From Chrysogorgia sp. JL179-B06 (Eukaryota; Cnidaria; Anthozoa; Scleralcyonacea; Chrysogorgiidae), in NCBI GenBank assembly GCA_035772405.1, contig JAYKKM010000471.1, positions 1,101,001 to 1,165,000 of the forward strand: DNA of 64,000 nucleotides, read 5' to 3'. The notes under the pieces are model-generated. The model was not told where the DNA came from. It did not search any database and worked only from the letters and a program-made list of their open reading frames with translations. Shown in pieces: positions 1-12,700 of the stretch. Numbering within the stretch: the first letter of the stretch is position 1; each line of letters opens with the position of its first letter. Position numbers and translations under genes: made by a program.

Positions 1-39
1 AACCCCATAGGTGCCATACTTTTAAAGCGCTATATTTTT

Positions 40-137
40 CTTAAATTCCGACTTTTTTCTTAAATTCCGACTTTTTCTTAAATTCCGACTTTTTCTTAAA
101 TTCCGACTTTTTTCTTAAATTCCGACTTTTTCTTAAA
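40..137. repeat. Short tandem repeat, about 20-bp unit
   Basis: About five copies of a unit reading TTCTTAAATTCCGACTTTTT, with small differences in T-run length. The array abuts the foldback element that begins at 141. No coding potential. Confidence 0.8.
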
Positions 138-140
138 TTC

Positions 141-436
141 ATGATCCCAAAGACAGATATTCTGTTGGTGGAAGAAGCTCTTTTAACATTGTTGATGCTA
201 TAATGAGTTTACCATATATGGGATATAGAGATAACCGAGAAAGCATATGTATGCCGAAAATGCCTCGCGCGTTTGAAGAAGAAAATAAACTTAGTTTATC
301 TTCTTCAAACGCGCAAGGCATTTTCGGCATACATATGCTTTGTCGGTTATCTCTATATCCCATGGTAAACTCATTATAGCATCAACAATGTTAAAAGAGC
401 TTCTTCCACCAACAGAATATCTGTCTTTGGGATCAT
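141..436. repeat. Near-perfect palindrome (foldback MITE)
   Basis: The left arm (141 to about 289) begins ATGATCCCAAAGACAGATAT and the right arm (about 297-436) ends with its reverse complement. The centre is a short AT-rich loop. Arms differ at only a few positions, which suggests a recent or gene-converted hairpin element. A small minus-strand open frame inside is a by-product of the palindrome. Confidence 0.85.
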
Positions 437-636
437 GTAGTCCAACGAACACAAGAACATGAATAATTTATAAGATCCATGCTTCCGACAAATCCGCTAT
501 CCGCCATTTTGTCATTTATCAAATCGAGGAATTGCATAAATTATATTCACAGCTTCACTTCCTGACTAGGTCTGTATCGCCGTTTGAGTAGGGTTTTACT
601 AAGTAACAGTTCACCTGAAATTATCTATACTGTCCA
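437..636. other. Non-coding spacer
   Basis: Unique-looking AT-rich sequence between two inverted-repeat elements. No recognisable gene. Confidence 0.5.
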
Positions 637-790
637 GGCGTTCTTTGTCAGCGCCCGCGAGCACTCGTCTTCTGGTTAGGATCTTTTGTTGTGTTGGGGT
701 TGGGTTTCCTTAATACTAATTAAAAGCACAGGATAAGTGTAAAAGGATCGTCCAGAAGACGAGTGCTCGCGGGCGCTGACAAAGAACGCC
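637..790. repeat. 154-bp MITE with perfect 39-bp terminal inverted repeats
   Basis: Positions 637-675 (starting GGCGTTCTTTGTCAGCGCCC) are the exact reverse complement of 752-790. The interior carries a GATCTTTTGTTGTGTTGGGG motif that recurs near 44.9 kb and, inverted, near 6.96 kb. No coding capacity. Superfamily not assigned. Confidence 0.85.
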
Positions 791-1499
791 CGGGATGTAG
801 TAAGTCCCGTTTGAGTACTCTCTCCGACTCAAATAACCGAGAGACAAGAGCTTTCAAATAGAAAATCTATTTCTTTAGTTAAACATAAGTACAAATTCAC
901 ACGCCTTTCAGGGTATTGAAATTGAAATCAGCTTTTTAAAACGAAACTGTTTGCTCTGGAAAAATCCCAAGGTCGAATCCCAACTCCTTCAAAAAATCCC
1001 AAGATCGTGGGATAAAATCGCAAGGTTGGCAGCCGCTCCGCAATATTTAGTTACCAATCCCCGTTAAAATAACTATAGGGGAACTCGAATGCAAAGAGAA
1101 AGAATTTTCGATGGAAATAAGGCATGATCGAACCGAGTTAATTGATTCGTTTAAAAAGTGGTGGATAGTAATACGTGAAATGTTGCGAGTAACTTAAAGT
1201 GGCTCCTATGCGCGCGAACTGTTTTCTAATTTGGCGGGAAATATACTGATAATCTCGGGAAATGTTATGACGTCAGCGAATGTAAAAAACCCTAAAATAG
1301 CAAATATCTTGCATTTTCTTCGGTGAATTGTTTCGAAAAGTTGCAACCCTACATTTAGTTTTATATTTTTTGTATTTATTGTAGGAAATATATTTATTGT
1401 AGGAAATATATACAGAGTCTTGTTCAATCCAGTTGCTGCGTATTACTTTATTACCAGTAATAAAATTAGAAAGTGGTAGCCTTATTTTAGGCTTCATTT
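791..1499. other. Non-coding region
   Basis: AT-rich sequence with a direct duplication of ATTTATTGTAGGAAATATA near 1375-1410. The short minus-strand frames here have no recognisable domain. Nothing else supported. Confidence 0.5.
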
Positions 1500-1990
1500 G
1501 ACAAGATATATGAAAACTAGTTGTGAATGTTAGTATAAGGGTTATTATTATATTGCTACTAGTAGGATATGAGCTATATATCTTGCATCAGCTCCTCTTA
1601 TATCCTAGCAGTAGAGAAAAAAACAAGATGACAGCATGTTTTTAGGCTGGTAAAAGCTGAAATTGATGGGGTTTTATAAAGAAACCCTGAATTGATGGGG
1701 TTTTATAAAGAAACCCTGAAATTGATGGGGTTTTATAAAGAAAGTCTTTGGCTATATAATTTAACAATTATATATATACCATCCCCTCTCGTCGTATATG
1801 AACTAATAACTATGAGCCTATATATGACTTGAACTCATGGTATAATTGTTAAATATTATGGTGAGTATAGAGGTTTGAAGAATAACCCTAACCCAAAATA
1901 GAAGCCCCCTTATATATACTTACTCTAATATCAACCCTTATGCTAACCTTCATTCAACCAACTAGTTTTCAGTCTTTCTATAGAAACCTT
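1500..1990. repeat. Degenerate inverted-repeat element with internal tandem repeat
   Basis: The segment near 1509-1545 (with AAAACTAGTTG and AGTATAAGGGTT) is roughly the reverse complement of 1930-1980. Inside, at about 1655-1745, a 30-bp unit containing AATTGATGGGGTTTTATAAA is repeated about three times. Confidence 0.5.
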
Positions 1991-2102
1991 ATCTTCAAGT
2001 AATCACCTTTCATTTCTAGCCAAGGCTCTGGGAACGAAGTTGATTTCTACCAGGCCACAGGTGGATAATTGAGTGGCTTAATACTGAGAAAGGCTTAAAG
2101 TG

Positions 2103-2552
2103 TCTATGAAGTGAAAAACTCGCTAGCTTTTTTTTTCTTTAACGGACCAAGTAGCATGGCAGGAGCATATACTGAAAATTTCAAGTGAATCTGCCTCGTA
2201 GTCTTCGAGCTATCAACTCCCAAAGTTTGGTATGGCTAAATGTTTTTGGTGACATCTGAAACGCGCGGTTCTTTGTCTTGTGACGTATGCAGGTGTACTT
2301 ACTTTGCACAAGAACAATGGATTTGAACATTAATGATCCACCTGCATACGTCATATAGCACATACTGTATATTCAATCCCAGTCTTTCCCTATTTGTAAC
2401 GTTAAACTATGCCAATGGACATACTTTGAGAGTCGATAGCTCGAAGACTATGTACTGTACCAGATTCACTTGAAATTTTCAGTGAACAATCCTGCCATGC
2501 TACTTTGTTCGGTAGAGCAAAAAATATGCTAGCGATTTTTTCACTTCATAGA
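2103..2552. repeat. 450-bp foldback element
   Basis: The left arm begins TCTATGAAGTGAAAAA (2103) and the right arm ends TTTTTCACTTCATAGA (2552). Arms of roughly 110 bp include GATAGCTCGAAGACTA and its complement. A second inner inverted pair (TGACGTATGCAGGTG / CACCTGCATACGTCA) gives a nested hairpin. Confidence 0.75.
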
Positions 2553-3208
2553 CTCTTTAATAAAGAGAGGCTGAATAAAGAAGGGGATTAATAAAGAGGG
2601 TAACTTAATAATAAAAAGGGGGGTTAATGAAGAGAGGCTTAAAAGAGAGAAAAACCCTAAATAGAGTGGGATTTGATAGGGAGTTAGACTTTCAAGGTAA
2701 AACATGTTTGGTAATCACGTCAAATTCTTTAGTATATATTTTGTTGTTACCATGTGTTATTTAATTAACCTTTCAACACAAAAAACATCGACTTCCCAAA
2801 CCCTTGCTGAAGAGAACAACAAAGAAGTTTTGAAGTCCCACTCCCATATTGCCCAGGGATTTACCCTAACTGGATGGTAATTACAGTATATTTTGTTGCA
2901 AGAATCCTAACACCATAGATGATTAATGCCTACAATATGTATACGGTAAAGGCTAAATTCTCGAACTCCTAATCTCAAATCGGTCCTAACCTTGATCCTA
3001 ACCTTAAACCTAATGTATCAGTCAAATCTAACCCTGCCCATTCGCCCCCCCCCCCCCCCCCCCCCCCCTCTTGGTGGGGAATTTGAACCCAAACCTTTGC
3101 TCGGGGGTCGGGCATTAGATAATACAGTAATCTGAACCTCGTTCCCTTTGGGCAACACCAAAAGGCAGTGGGGGCAGGTGCAATTGCATTGCCATGTTGT
3201 TCGAGTGT
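2553..3208. other. Low-complexity non-coding region with a C-homopolymer
   Basis: Contains AAAGAGGG-rich sequence near 2560-2660 and CCTAACC-like motifs near 2965-3015. An unbroken C run of over 20 bases lies near 3046-3068. No gene seen. Confidence 0.6.
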
Positions 3209-3539
3209 GATTCAATCGGGGTTTGCTATATACTGTACCTGGGCGATGATCGAGGATGAGCATGAAATCTTGTTGGTCAGCAGTCACATTGACTGGATAA
3301 CATCAATGGAATCAATGTATATAATCATCAGAATTTTGTCACTTAACCATGAAATAACCGCTAACCCCAAAACAACTTAGATCCTAACCCGCCACCTAAT
3401 GAGTTTTCTAACCCCCACCTTAAGTGTCTTCCTAACCATCACACCTCGATTCCCTTGATGTTATCCAGTCAATGTCACTGCTGACCAACAAGATTTCACG
3501 CTCATCCTCGCCCGGGTTATAGCAAATCCCGATTCGATC
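3209..3539. repeat. Inverted-repeat element, about 100-bp arms
   Basis: 3209-3313 (starting GATTCAATCGGGGTTTGCTA) is roughly the reverse complement of 3448-3539. The central spacer carries TAACCCCAAAACAACTTAGATCC, related to a motif shared by other elements in this window. Confidence 0.7.
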
Positions 3540-3556
3540 ATGGAGGAGTTTAAGCC

Positions 3557-3845
3557 TTAAAGGTCCAGTCCATTCTGCACATGTGTGATATTTCAAACGT
3601 TGGGGACCCCACATGTCAACAAACTTTAACGGAATAGATTTGCGGCGAAGGCACGAGTGGTAGATTGATATATTATTCACATTTAGGAACAGAACAGCTT
3701 CTTATAACATGCTTTTTAGGCAGAAAAGCTCAAGCGTGTGAAAAAAATCCGCAATACTTCATGTTCAATGTTTATATAGTGCAATGTAAACAAACGATGT
3801 AAACAGAAACGGACATGCGCAGAACGGACTGGACGGCACCTTTAA
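3557..3845. repeat. TTAA-bounded MITE, type A
   Basis: Begins TTAAAGGTCCAGTCCATTCT and ends with an imperfect inverted copy (GAACGGACTGGAC...ACCTTTAA). TTAA at both ends fits the target duplication of piggyBac or Kolobok superfamilies. It lies just downstream of the IMP3 3' end. Confidence 0.65.
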
Positions 3846-4168
3846 GTCTACATCCTACAAATTTAGCAGAATGACATACCTAGGAGGTAAAGGGTTAACA
3901 CCAGTGCCTTGTAAATAGTATTTGTATAATAATTTGAAAACACTGAAAATTGCTGTTATTGCTTTCATGTTTCCGCCGGCATTTGAAAAAATGGCCGGGG
4001 GGGGGGGGGATAGGCACGCTTGGATTTGAGTCTGATACATATAAACCCTAGCAAACCCTAACAAAATGAAAAATAAAGACCACACAAAAACAGAAAGGTA
4101 TGTATAGATGGCACCATTGTCCACCCTCCTCGGTCACAGACATGAGACATCTATGTTCAGACACTTGG

Positions 4169-4174
4169 TTTATT
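4169..4174 (-). promoter_or_regulatory. Candidate poly(A) signal of IMP3
   Basis: Minus-strand AATAAA located 26 nt past the IMP3 stop codon. Position and sequence fit; a cleavage site cannot be seen. Confidence 0.5.
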
Positions 4175-4199
4175 AACTTCGGAACTTTTAAGAGTGATT

Positions 4200-4748
4200 T
4201 CATAGCAAGTCAAAGTCGTCTTTTATATCGTTATACTCCAACACATGTTTCCTTATCTTGGAGGTGTCCGTCCAGGTTATGAAATCCTCCATGTTGCGAG
4301 TCACGAGAAAAGCAGCGTCTGTTATAACTTCTGGGCCAACACGAACGTGACCTTGCTCGATATACTTCACAGCATCTTTGATAGCTTGAGTCATTCTCAA
4401 TCGAACCATGACCACGGGAAGCCGTCGCCTACAGAACGCCGAGGCCGACAGTTTCTCGCACAAAACCAAGTTCTTCTTCGTTGGAATTACACCTATATTG
4501 TAAAGTTTTTCTAACAACATGTCGGTGCATTCTGCTTTGAACGGGTCCTTCGGATCTAATTCTTTCACCTTGTGCGCGAGAGATTTCGACAAGTTGCAAA
4601 GTTTGTTGTATTTCGTGTAATCCTCGCGTTTCTGAATGTGATACTTTCGTAGTATTTTCACCTCCCTCAGGTTCTTTTCGCTTTGCCAGGAGATAAAGTC
4701 GACTTTTTTAAGTAACTTTTTCTCGTGATACTTCAGAGACCGGACCAT
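4200..4748 (-). CDS. IMP3: U3 small nucleolar ribonucleoprotein IMP3
   Basis: Intact intronless 182-aa frame, close to the usual metazoan length (about 184 aa). It begins MVRSLKYHEKKLLKKVDF and shows the family pattern throughout, including RREDYTKYN-type and KDPFKAECTDMLLEKLYNIG segments. The C-terminal part (about residues 108-175, with RRLPVVMVRLRM and IEQGHVRVGPEVI) is an S4-type RNA-binding domain. In the known family IMP3 acts with MPP10 and IMP4 in the nucleolar small-subunit processome, bridging U3 snoRNA to the 18S precursor. The gene is divergent from the SDR gene with about 206 bp between start codons, which suggests a shared bidirectional promoter (inference). Confidence 0.95.
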   Translation of the reverse strand: MVRSLKYHEKKLLKKVDFISWQSEKNLREVKILRKYHIQKREDYTKYNKLCNLSKSLAHKVKELDPKDPFKAECTDMLLEKLYNIGVIPTKKNLVLCEKLSASAFCRRRLPVVMVRLRMTQAIKDAVKYIEQGHVRVGPEVITDAAFLVTRNMEDFITWTDTSKIRKHVLEYNDIKDDFDLL

Positions 4749-4954
4749 TTTTTAGCAGAAATCATCAAGTTTCCAACGTTGTTTCGTCGCGTGTAAGTTG
4801 TTGCCACGTGTGTCCTGCAACGCGAGCGTGTTGCGTGGCATAGCATCCCCAAGGAGACAACATGTATTTGAATACTTTTAACAATAAAAAGTAAAAACAG
4901 AACTAGATGACGCCATTGACGCGCGACTTGGATAGTTCCAAAGTCACATATAAC
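4749..4954. promoter_or_regulatory. Divergent promoter region between IMP3 and the SDR gene
   Basis: A 206-bp gap separates two oppositely oriented start codons. It is GC-richer on the IMP3 side (CGCGTGTAAGTTGTTGCCAC) and AT-rich towards the SDR gene. No clear TATA box was identified, so the promoter role is inferred from arrangement only. Confidence 0.5.
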
Positions 4955-5737
4955 ATGGCTGCTTTCGCAAATATATCGGTCTTTATAACTGGCTGTAATC
5001 GTGGCATTGGATTGGCCTGTGTTAAACAGCTTTTACAGCTGACAGCTTCCCCTAAGTATATTTTTGCCACTTGCCGATCACTGAAAGCAGAGAGTGCGCG
5101 AGAGTTGAAAGAGTTAGCTTCAAAGCATGCCAACATTCACTTGCTGGAGTTCGACGTGACCAATGCATCGCAGCTTGCAGCAATAAAGAGCGAAATTGAA
5201 AAAAAGCTTGGGGACACTGGGTTAAATCTATTGATAAATAATGCTGGGATTTACAACACAAAAGGCTCCGCGTACGGCACTGAGACGACAACAATTGACG
5301 AAATTACTGCAGAAACCATGATGAAGGTCTACGAAACGAACACCATCGCTCCACTTATGATCTCCAAGTCGTTCTTGCCGCTTTTGAAACGAGCCGCTTT
5401 AAAGAAAACATCGTCGTGCCAACCGCGGGCGGCAATCGTGAATATTTCCTCAGAGGATGGATCAATCCACCTTAACAGAACTGGGGGATACTACCAGTAC
5501 AAAAGCTCAAAGGCTGCTTTAAATATGGTGACGAAATCTCTTAGTATAGAATTAGCTGAGGATGCCATCACAGTTATTTGTGTTGACCCTGGCTGGATTC
5601 AAACTGACATGGGAGGATCTTCTGCTCCACTTAGTCTTTCTAATACAATACCCTCGCTGGTAAAATTAATAGGGTCTTTGGATCAATCGGTGACTGGCTC
5701 CTTCTTTCAATATGATGGGACAGTGATGCCTTGGTGA
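4955..5737 (+). CDS. Short-chain dehydrogenase/reductase, C-factor/sniffer-like
   Basis: Single-exon gene. I chose the ATG at 4955 because it gives a 260-aa protein starting right before the Rossmann fold and has an AACATGG context; an upstream in-frame ATG at 4907 would add 16 unconserved residues. Classical SDR motifs are present: nucleotide-binding TGCNRGIG (residues 12-19), NNAG (95-98), a Ser in NISSEDG (about 165) and catalytic Y182-K186 in YKSSK, followed by DPGWIQTDMGG. Likely an NAD(P)H-dependent carbonyl reductase of the cytosolic sniffer/C-factor group; the substrate cannot be read from sequence. The lack of introns beside a 34-kb intron-rich gene could mean retroposition or simply a compact gene. 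Confidence 0.92.
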   Translation: MAAFANISVFITGCNRGIGLACVKQLLQLTASPKYIFATCRSLKAESARELKELASKHANIHLLEFDVTNASQLAAIKSEIEKKLGDTGLNLLINNAGIYNTKGSAYGTETTTIDEITAETMMKVYETNTIAPLMISKSFLPLLKRAALKKTSSCQPRAAIVNISSEDGSIHLNRTGGYYQYKSSKAALNMVTKSLSIELAEDAITVICVDPGWIQTDMGGSSAPLSLSNTIPSLVKLIGSLDQSVTGSFFQYDGTVMPW

Positions 5738-6730
5738 TCTGAGTATATGATAATAATAGCACATAGCTGCGAATGATTGGAACATTAAACAGGAATAGAT
5801 AAATAGGAACAGTATTGAATTGTAATCTAAATTATACAAGAGCCAGGCTAATCTTGGGTGCAACTATATTAAGACAGTTGTCCAAATACCCTTGGCTTTA
5901 ATTAGGAGATTCTCCAAATGTGCTGTAAATGTGCTCTAATTATTTTATGTTATTGTTCCTTGCTTCCAATACTGCATTACCTGTATGTGACCTGAGACTA
6001 TAGTAATGAGTATTAAATTGTATATGCTGTTGTGGCACATTTCTTCTCAAATTATTTGCATTTTGTTATTGTTGTTGTATTGTTCTAATTATGCTTAATA
6101 ACATTCTGGTCAATAATTCCAATGCTCTGCTTATTATAAAATAAATTTATTTTGTCATATTAACAACCTATAATACTATCACCCCAATGGCTCTATTTTA
6201 GACTAAAGTGTTTTAATTTTAAATTTATTTGCCTGGTCTTTACCCAAAGCATTTTATGCTCACTGATCAGAACATGATTTCCTAATAGATAGTGTGTTGG
6301 CATTATTTTGGTTTTGAAAAATGTTTTTTTTATTAATGTTTTTGCCCATATATTATAAATTATAAAATATTTACATTATTATTTTTAATTAATTGATATG
6401 GCTAGGGGCCTACCAGAAACCTGGACAGGACATTTACAGTCAAAGTTTTCACATTTGTAATTCTTCTAAATCCAATGGAAAACTGCTGGGGGTGGGTAAG
6501 AAGTAAATATCCCAAGAGCTTACTTTAACAGTCTTCTTTCTTCGAACTGTTCGAAGAGAACAGTTAGTATTCAACCATGGAATATCACGTGAAGTACCGG
6601 CTTAGCACTGCGCACAAACAACGCAGGCTCAGTGTAATTTTAACACGCCACAGAATGTTGAGCATAATATTATTAATCAGAACCGAAGTGATGGGTTTTT
6701 GTGAATTATAGCTGACCTTGAGAAAAAGAA
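5738..6730. other. Intergenic region, SDR 3' flank and DPH5 5' flank
   Basis: AT-rich, with AATAAA-like sequence near 6145-6155 that could serve SDR polyadenylation. A more GC-balanced stretch (about 6520-6730) directly precedes the DPH5 start and probably contains its promoter and 5' UTR. No other gene seen. Confidence 0.5.
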
Positions 6731-9700
6731 ATGCTTTACTTGATTGGATTGGGTCTAGGTGATGCTAAAGACATTAGCGTGAAAGGCCTCGAAGCGGTTA
6801 AGAGTGCTAAAGAAGTTTATCTTGAGGCCTACACCTCCATTTTGACTGTTGGAAAAGAAGCTTTGGTGAGTACTGTATTTTAATAACATTTACATCCAGC
6901 TGCAAATGATCAACATCATTCTATTTGGGGTCAGTGGTCACTGACCGGCATTGTAACCAACCCCAAAACAACAAAGATCTTAACCCTAACCCCCCGGATA
7001 GCACAATGATTTTTCTAACCCCCTGGATAGCGATTTTTTCTGGCCATATTTTCGAGTAAGGTCGCAGCTCAAAGAAGATTGCCTCTGATTGGCTGAACCA
7101 ATATATTGGTAGTCTTGGAAGTCTAGGTAGACTTGGTAGTCTTGGTAGTCTTGGTGCTATAGTCTTGGTATGGTAGTCTTGGTAGTCTTGGTAGTCTAGG
7201 TATAGTCTTGGACCAAAACTAGACTACCAAGACTACCAAGACTACCTAGACCACCAAGACTAAATATTTCCATTATTTATTGTTCAGAGGCCACTTATCG
7301 TATCGTATTGCGTAACCTACAAGCACAAATATGATTGGATGACTCCCACGACTACCAGGCAATTAGGCTCAACCAATAAAATCATAGCTTCTTAAAGCTG
7401 CGAGTTTTATTGTATTTTCCCCATCCCTAGCTCGCCCCCACCAAATCCACTCCCCTATTTGAGGTACTAAAATAGTAGATTTGTGAGAGACTAATCATGT
7501 GGGACTAGACTTAGCCTGCGTAGCCGGCGCAATGGGGCTGGGAGTTTGGGACGGGCTGCGAAGTGCGGGGGGGGGGGGGGGGAGGGGATGGGGAGGCGAG
7601 GGAACGCCTGCAGTGGTGCTATTGTTTCAGCATTTTACGCCCCCGAGTAGTAATTAATAGAAAACAAAACAGTAAATTATTAAATTGAAATAGGTAGACG
7701 ACAGGTCCACTTCAATATTTTCATCATCCACAGTCAGGCTTAAAGATGTCATGCTTTAAACTGATCATAACTTCAAATATTTTCTTCGCTCATATAAAGA
7801 GGAGAGATTCTCTTTGTAGAATAGTAGTCGTATTCCACTTTGATTTGTGTCAGAGACATTTCGATAGTCGCTGGCTGTCATCAGTCGAATATTGAATTGA
7901 ACGCGTATATTTTCCCACGCAACTCACATTTTTTTGACAGAACATTGTAACCGCCACCTAGCAACGTATTCTGCCTGACAGTTGTAACGAACGCGGCAAA
8001 GTTTGCCATTGAACGCTCAACCTGAATCCGCTGTATAATATTCCTAAATCAACTGTAAAGTTGGTAATTCATGTTATAGAATAGCCGTCCACTTTACTAT
8101 TTGCATATATATAAATAAGGGTCAGACTACGGAAAGTTCATCATATACAATTGCTTCGTTCGTTAAAAAATCACTTTCAATTTCATATACAATCAACAAG
8201 TACACACAATATAAACCTTCAACATTATATTTAAAGAGATTTTAGTGCAACCTGGTTTGTATTTCTGCCTTTAAATGCGGTTTCAAAAGTGGACGGGTAT
8301 TCTATAATTGCTCCCCAAATCCTTCTTGACCCAATTTCTCGCTTATCGTATTATCACACTTTTCCCGAAACCAGTCGGTAAAACGGCCACTAAATCTTTT
8401 CCAGGGAAAAGCTGGTGCAGAGCGATTAGGTGTTCTTCTTTAAAAAAAAAGTTGGAACCAATGAATTCTCTAAAAATTCAAGTAACATATCCCCTTGAAA
8501 AGTATATTTTCTATTACCAAGTACCAACATCAATCAACGACCTCTCAGCCAATAGGAATTTTCCGTTCTCTCAGTGAACGGAGAAAACGCCGAAACAATA
8601 GCACCACTGCAGGCGCTCCCTCGCCTCCCCGTCCCCCCCCCCGCACTTCGCAGCCCGTCCCAAACCCCCAGCCACATTGCGCCGGCTACGCAGGCTAGAC
8701 TAGACTAATTGACTGTTACATGCATGCGCTTACAATCCAATAACTTATTCAGGGGTCGAAATTTAGATTTTTCCCCAATATGGAACAGTGGACTTTGAAA
8801 ATCCACTGTTCCTGTTCAGGTTTCACTGTTCCTGGGCTTCCATTCATAAAAATCCTAAGACTATATATTTTAATTTGCAATTCTTTACTCATAAATTTAA
8901 AAAGATGTGATAAAGCAAAGACAATAGAATATTAAAATTATTTATTAATTTTGAAATTTAAATTTTCATAACATAAACAATTACAAAAGCTCCACTAAAT
9001 TAATATTATAACCCTGAGCCCAGCATATATATTAATATTATGTTCAGCATCTGAATCATGTGCTGCAGCTACCCTGTCTGAATCACTGGATGGAGGAGTG
9101 GATGCTTGACCTGCATTCAACTTAGATCTTCACTTGTACGGTTTGTGCCATGGACGTCTTGACTTCAGACCACCAGTTTGCCACAGTGAAATTGCAGGAT
9201 AAGGATCATATTTTTATTAAGACCATTTTCGGCCATATTGCATGTCATGTTTTGAAAAGGTTTTGTAGCTGAGCATGCTGCTGTATACGCAACGTTTTCA
9301 ACACTTTTTCTGGAGGGGATTCCTTTCAATTTCCTTAATTTTCGCGTGTTCTTTCGATAAAGCATGTGAATAAAAGCTCCGCAACAAAATTGTCAGTACC
9401 TTGAAAAAGGGCTCCATCCTTCTTTGCCGAAGCAGGATTCCTTAGGCATAGTTCGCAAAACATTTTATCAGCTTCAGCATCATGGTGTCCCATGGATATT
9501 TCTCCTTCCAATTCGCCTGGAATTTTTGGATTCGCTTTTCTTTATCATAGTCTTTTTGACTTTCTGGCTTCCGTTTCTGAGCAGGGGGTTGGACTTCGGA
9601 ATAATACCTCCACATGATTACTAAACTTGAACGTTTTGTCAATTTGTCTCTCGAGAAAATCCCTCAAGGACAAGGTCCTCGAGGTTGCTAAGGAACCAAA

Positions 9701-12700
9701 TGACCTAACAATTTTGTGACGTGGGCTCAGATAAGGGCAGCAGTTCCAAATGATACCATTAGCACTTGGGTTTCTCGCTCATCGTTCTCGATATTTTGAA
9801 CTACTGTATATCCATTCGCTCTGTTCACTTCTCAACCAAAACAAAATCCACTGTTCCAACGGAATGTCAGTGAATTGCAAGAATTTACGAAAATTTACTG
9901 TTCCGAGTTAAAAAATACTGTTCTAGGAACAGTGGGAATTTCGACCCCTGGCTATTACAACGCCAATAATTTATTGCTTACAACATCAGCAATGGGTCAG
10001 TCATGATTTGATCACCAGAAATCAGTCACGGCAGATCAACATGACCGATCAAATTATTTTGGTCAAATTATTTCTACTAGTGTACTCATTTTCTTTTACC
10101 TTGTAAACAATATTTTTGTATCATTTATGCAAAGTCAGTAAATGGCTTTAACAGGTGGCACTTTACAAAGGTTTTAAAAGGTCACTTAGTTTTATTGGTT
10201 AAACAAAGAAATAAGAACTTGAAAATTATGTACTGATCAATTCGAAACAGCACCATCCCCCGGGCATACCCCGGGAATTTGACTCTAAGCCATGTCCGGG
10301 GAGTAGGGAATTTGACGTTCCAGGCCTTTTGCTGGGTGAGGAATTTGAACCGAAAGTCGTGAATTTGTGCATTTTCGGGTGGAATTCCTGCTTGCGGTCT
10401 AACTAAAGCTTTGTCACAGCCACCATTTGCTTTACAGTGGCAGCGGAATCAGTTGAACGATTGTTAATGTTAGATTTTAAAGGCAAAGATTCCACTTTCA
10501 TCAAGGACTGGTTTGTCAAAAATGGAATGGAATTTCTTATACTTGCAGTTTCATTTTGGACATGGGGTTGGGCATTTGCCCATTTAATTTCTTGCTACAG
10601 TAGGGCATTTGAACGCTATCAATGTTGTGATCGGTTTGGCCATTTTTCCAATTTGTAGCATCATCTTATCGCCATATTTACTGTATACAAGAGATACTTT
10701 ACAATGGCAAAGCTTTTGGCAAAGCTGTATGCAAGACATAGAGTGATTTCTTTGAATTTGTTGGAGTAAAGATTCAAAAAATAAAAGATATTCGAGACGA
10801 GGAAGGAATTAAAACCTCAAAATTAAAACCACTCAAAATATTTTAAACTTTGTTTGTTTCGATAATTGATGTTGTTTCGTCAATGTTAAAAAACAACAAC
10901 ATTCTCTTTGCTTCATAGAATAGTCGAGAAAAATTGTAGTCCAAGCTATACTGTATACGAGAATGCAGCGTTAGGTTATTTCTGTACATATACTGTAGAA
11001 GGAAAGAAAATTTTGTTTTTAATGCACAAATTAAAGAAAAAATAGTTGACCATCCAAATTTTAGATCTGACCGCCTGAATTCACGTCTGACCGGTCATAC
11101 TGACTGCCGAATTTGCCAAAATTATTTTGAGCGCTGTTATTGTAAGGTAAGACTAAGATACAGATAAGACCTGTTATAAAATAATTCTGTTTTTCACCCC
11201 AATATCTGGCCACCGCCCCCAATACTGTACTGTATCTGGCCACCCACTGCCAAATCCTGGCCACAGTCTCCAATATTATTTTTATCATGTAATCAATGTA
11301 CAGTACCGCTCACAAGTAAGGTAACCTCCACTCGCGAGTACTCGTTACGCGAGAGTACTCGTTACGCGAGAGTACTCGCAAGTGCTAACGACCGTACCGC
11401 AACTCGACCGCCACTCGCGAGCATTGCGAGTCAGTAAAAAATAAGAAACTAAAATGTATTTTGGAAAGGAGTGATCACACCCCCCAATGTTGCTCTTGTC
11501 GGCACAAATCGGATTTATCTCGGCAAATTTGGACCTGCGATCTAATGAGAATAAACTATATGTTTGGGCGAATTTTTTATCGGAAACAGCAAAATGTGCC
11601 GACAAAAGTAAGCAAAAATCAACAAAAAAAACCGAAAAATCACCAACAAATCCTTGGTTAAAAGTGGCGACAAATGCCGAATAATTACCGATCCCTGTCG
11701 GCCAAAATTGCCTACAAATCCGTAGCCATACTCCGACAAAAATGCTGGGAAGATTTAGCATTTTACGTAGAGCCGCACTTTTTAATCCATCCGGAAATGC
11801 CAATCGTCTCTCCAAAAGCACAATATATGGCTGTGTAGCACCACTAGAATTTGCGTCACAAATCACGATCGTGCAAGTACACAACAGCCTCTCAATATTT
11901 CGTGGACAAATGCGCAATCAGTAATAACGGTAGCGCACATAATATTTAAGATGACTCGCTGATAGAAATATATTGGATTGGAAAGTTATGTACAACAACC
12001 AACTGAAACGCAAGCGGAAGAAAATTAAGCTGACATGCTTGCAAGCAAACATTTGATGACGATTATCGGCAACAACACAACAAAAAGTGCCATGGAGATT
12101 TTTTGAAATTATTGGGTACGTGTTGATCAGTGGCGTAAATTTAGCCGGAATGGGGTGTATATATACCCCCTAAATTTTGGAAAACAATGTTATATACCCC
12201 CAGATTTTGGAAGATAAGCTTATTATTCCCCCATGCATGAGTTTGGAAGAAGAAAAAACTCAATTCATAAGAAAATGCACATCTTAATTTGGGCTAGTCT
12301 GTCAACACATATCTGATATCATTTGCGAAGCGTGTCGTAAGGTTTAAAATTTATTAGAAACAGCCAAACACGGCATGTAGACGCAGAATTAATGTGCTGA
12401 TATATAAATAAGTTATAGGTAAGGTTACCTGGACTACGACTGTATGTCTAGTATTTACGTATTACTGTACGTTACTACACAGTACTTCATGCTAATGCTT
12501 GACAAAAAACTCTTTACAATCTTCCCCTAAAATGCTGTACGTATGTTGTCAACATTAACTGACTGAAAATCTGAACTGACTGAAAATCACCGCTCAGAAT
12601 GCAGGAAATGCCATTTGCGGGATTCTATATTTTAAAATTCGCCTAGAAAGCCTAGCGCTTACAGCGCTCGAGATCATCCCACCATCTCTCACAACAAATT

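Noticed and set aside
4907..4954. Upstream ATG of the SDR gene as the true start
   Set aside because: Would add 16 residues before the Rossmann fold with no family counterpart; the ATG at 4955 has better context and a normal length.
11345..11917. 190-aa minus-strand open frame inside the long-TIR element
   Set aside because: Overlaps the terminal repeat, has low-complexity Phe/Leu-rich composition and no recognisable transposase motif.
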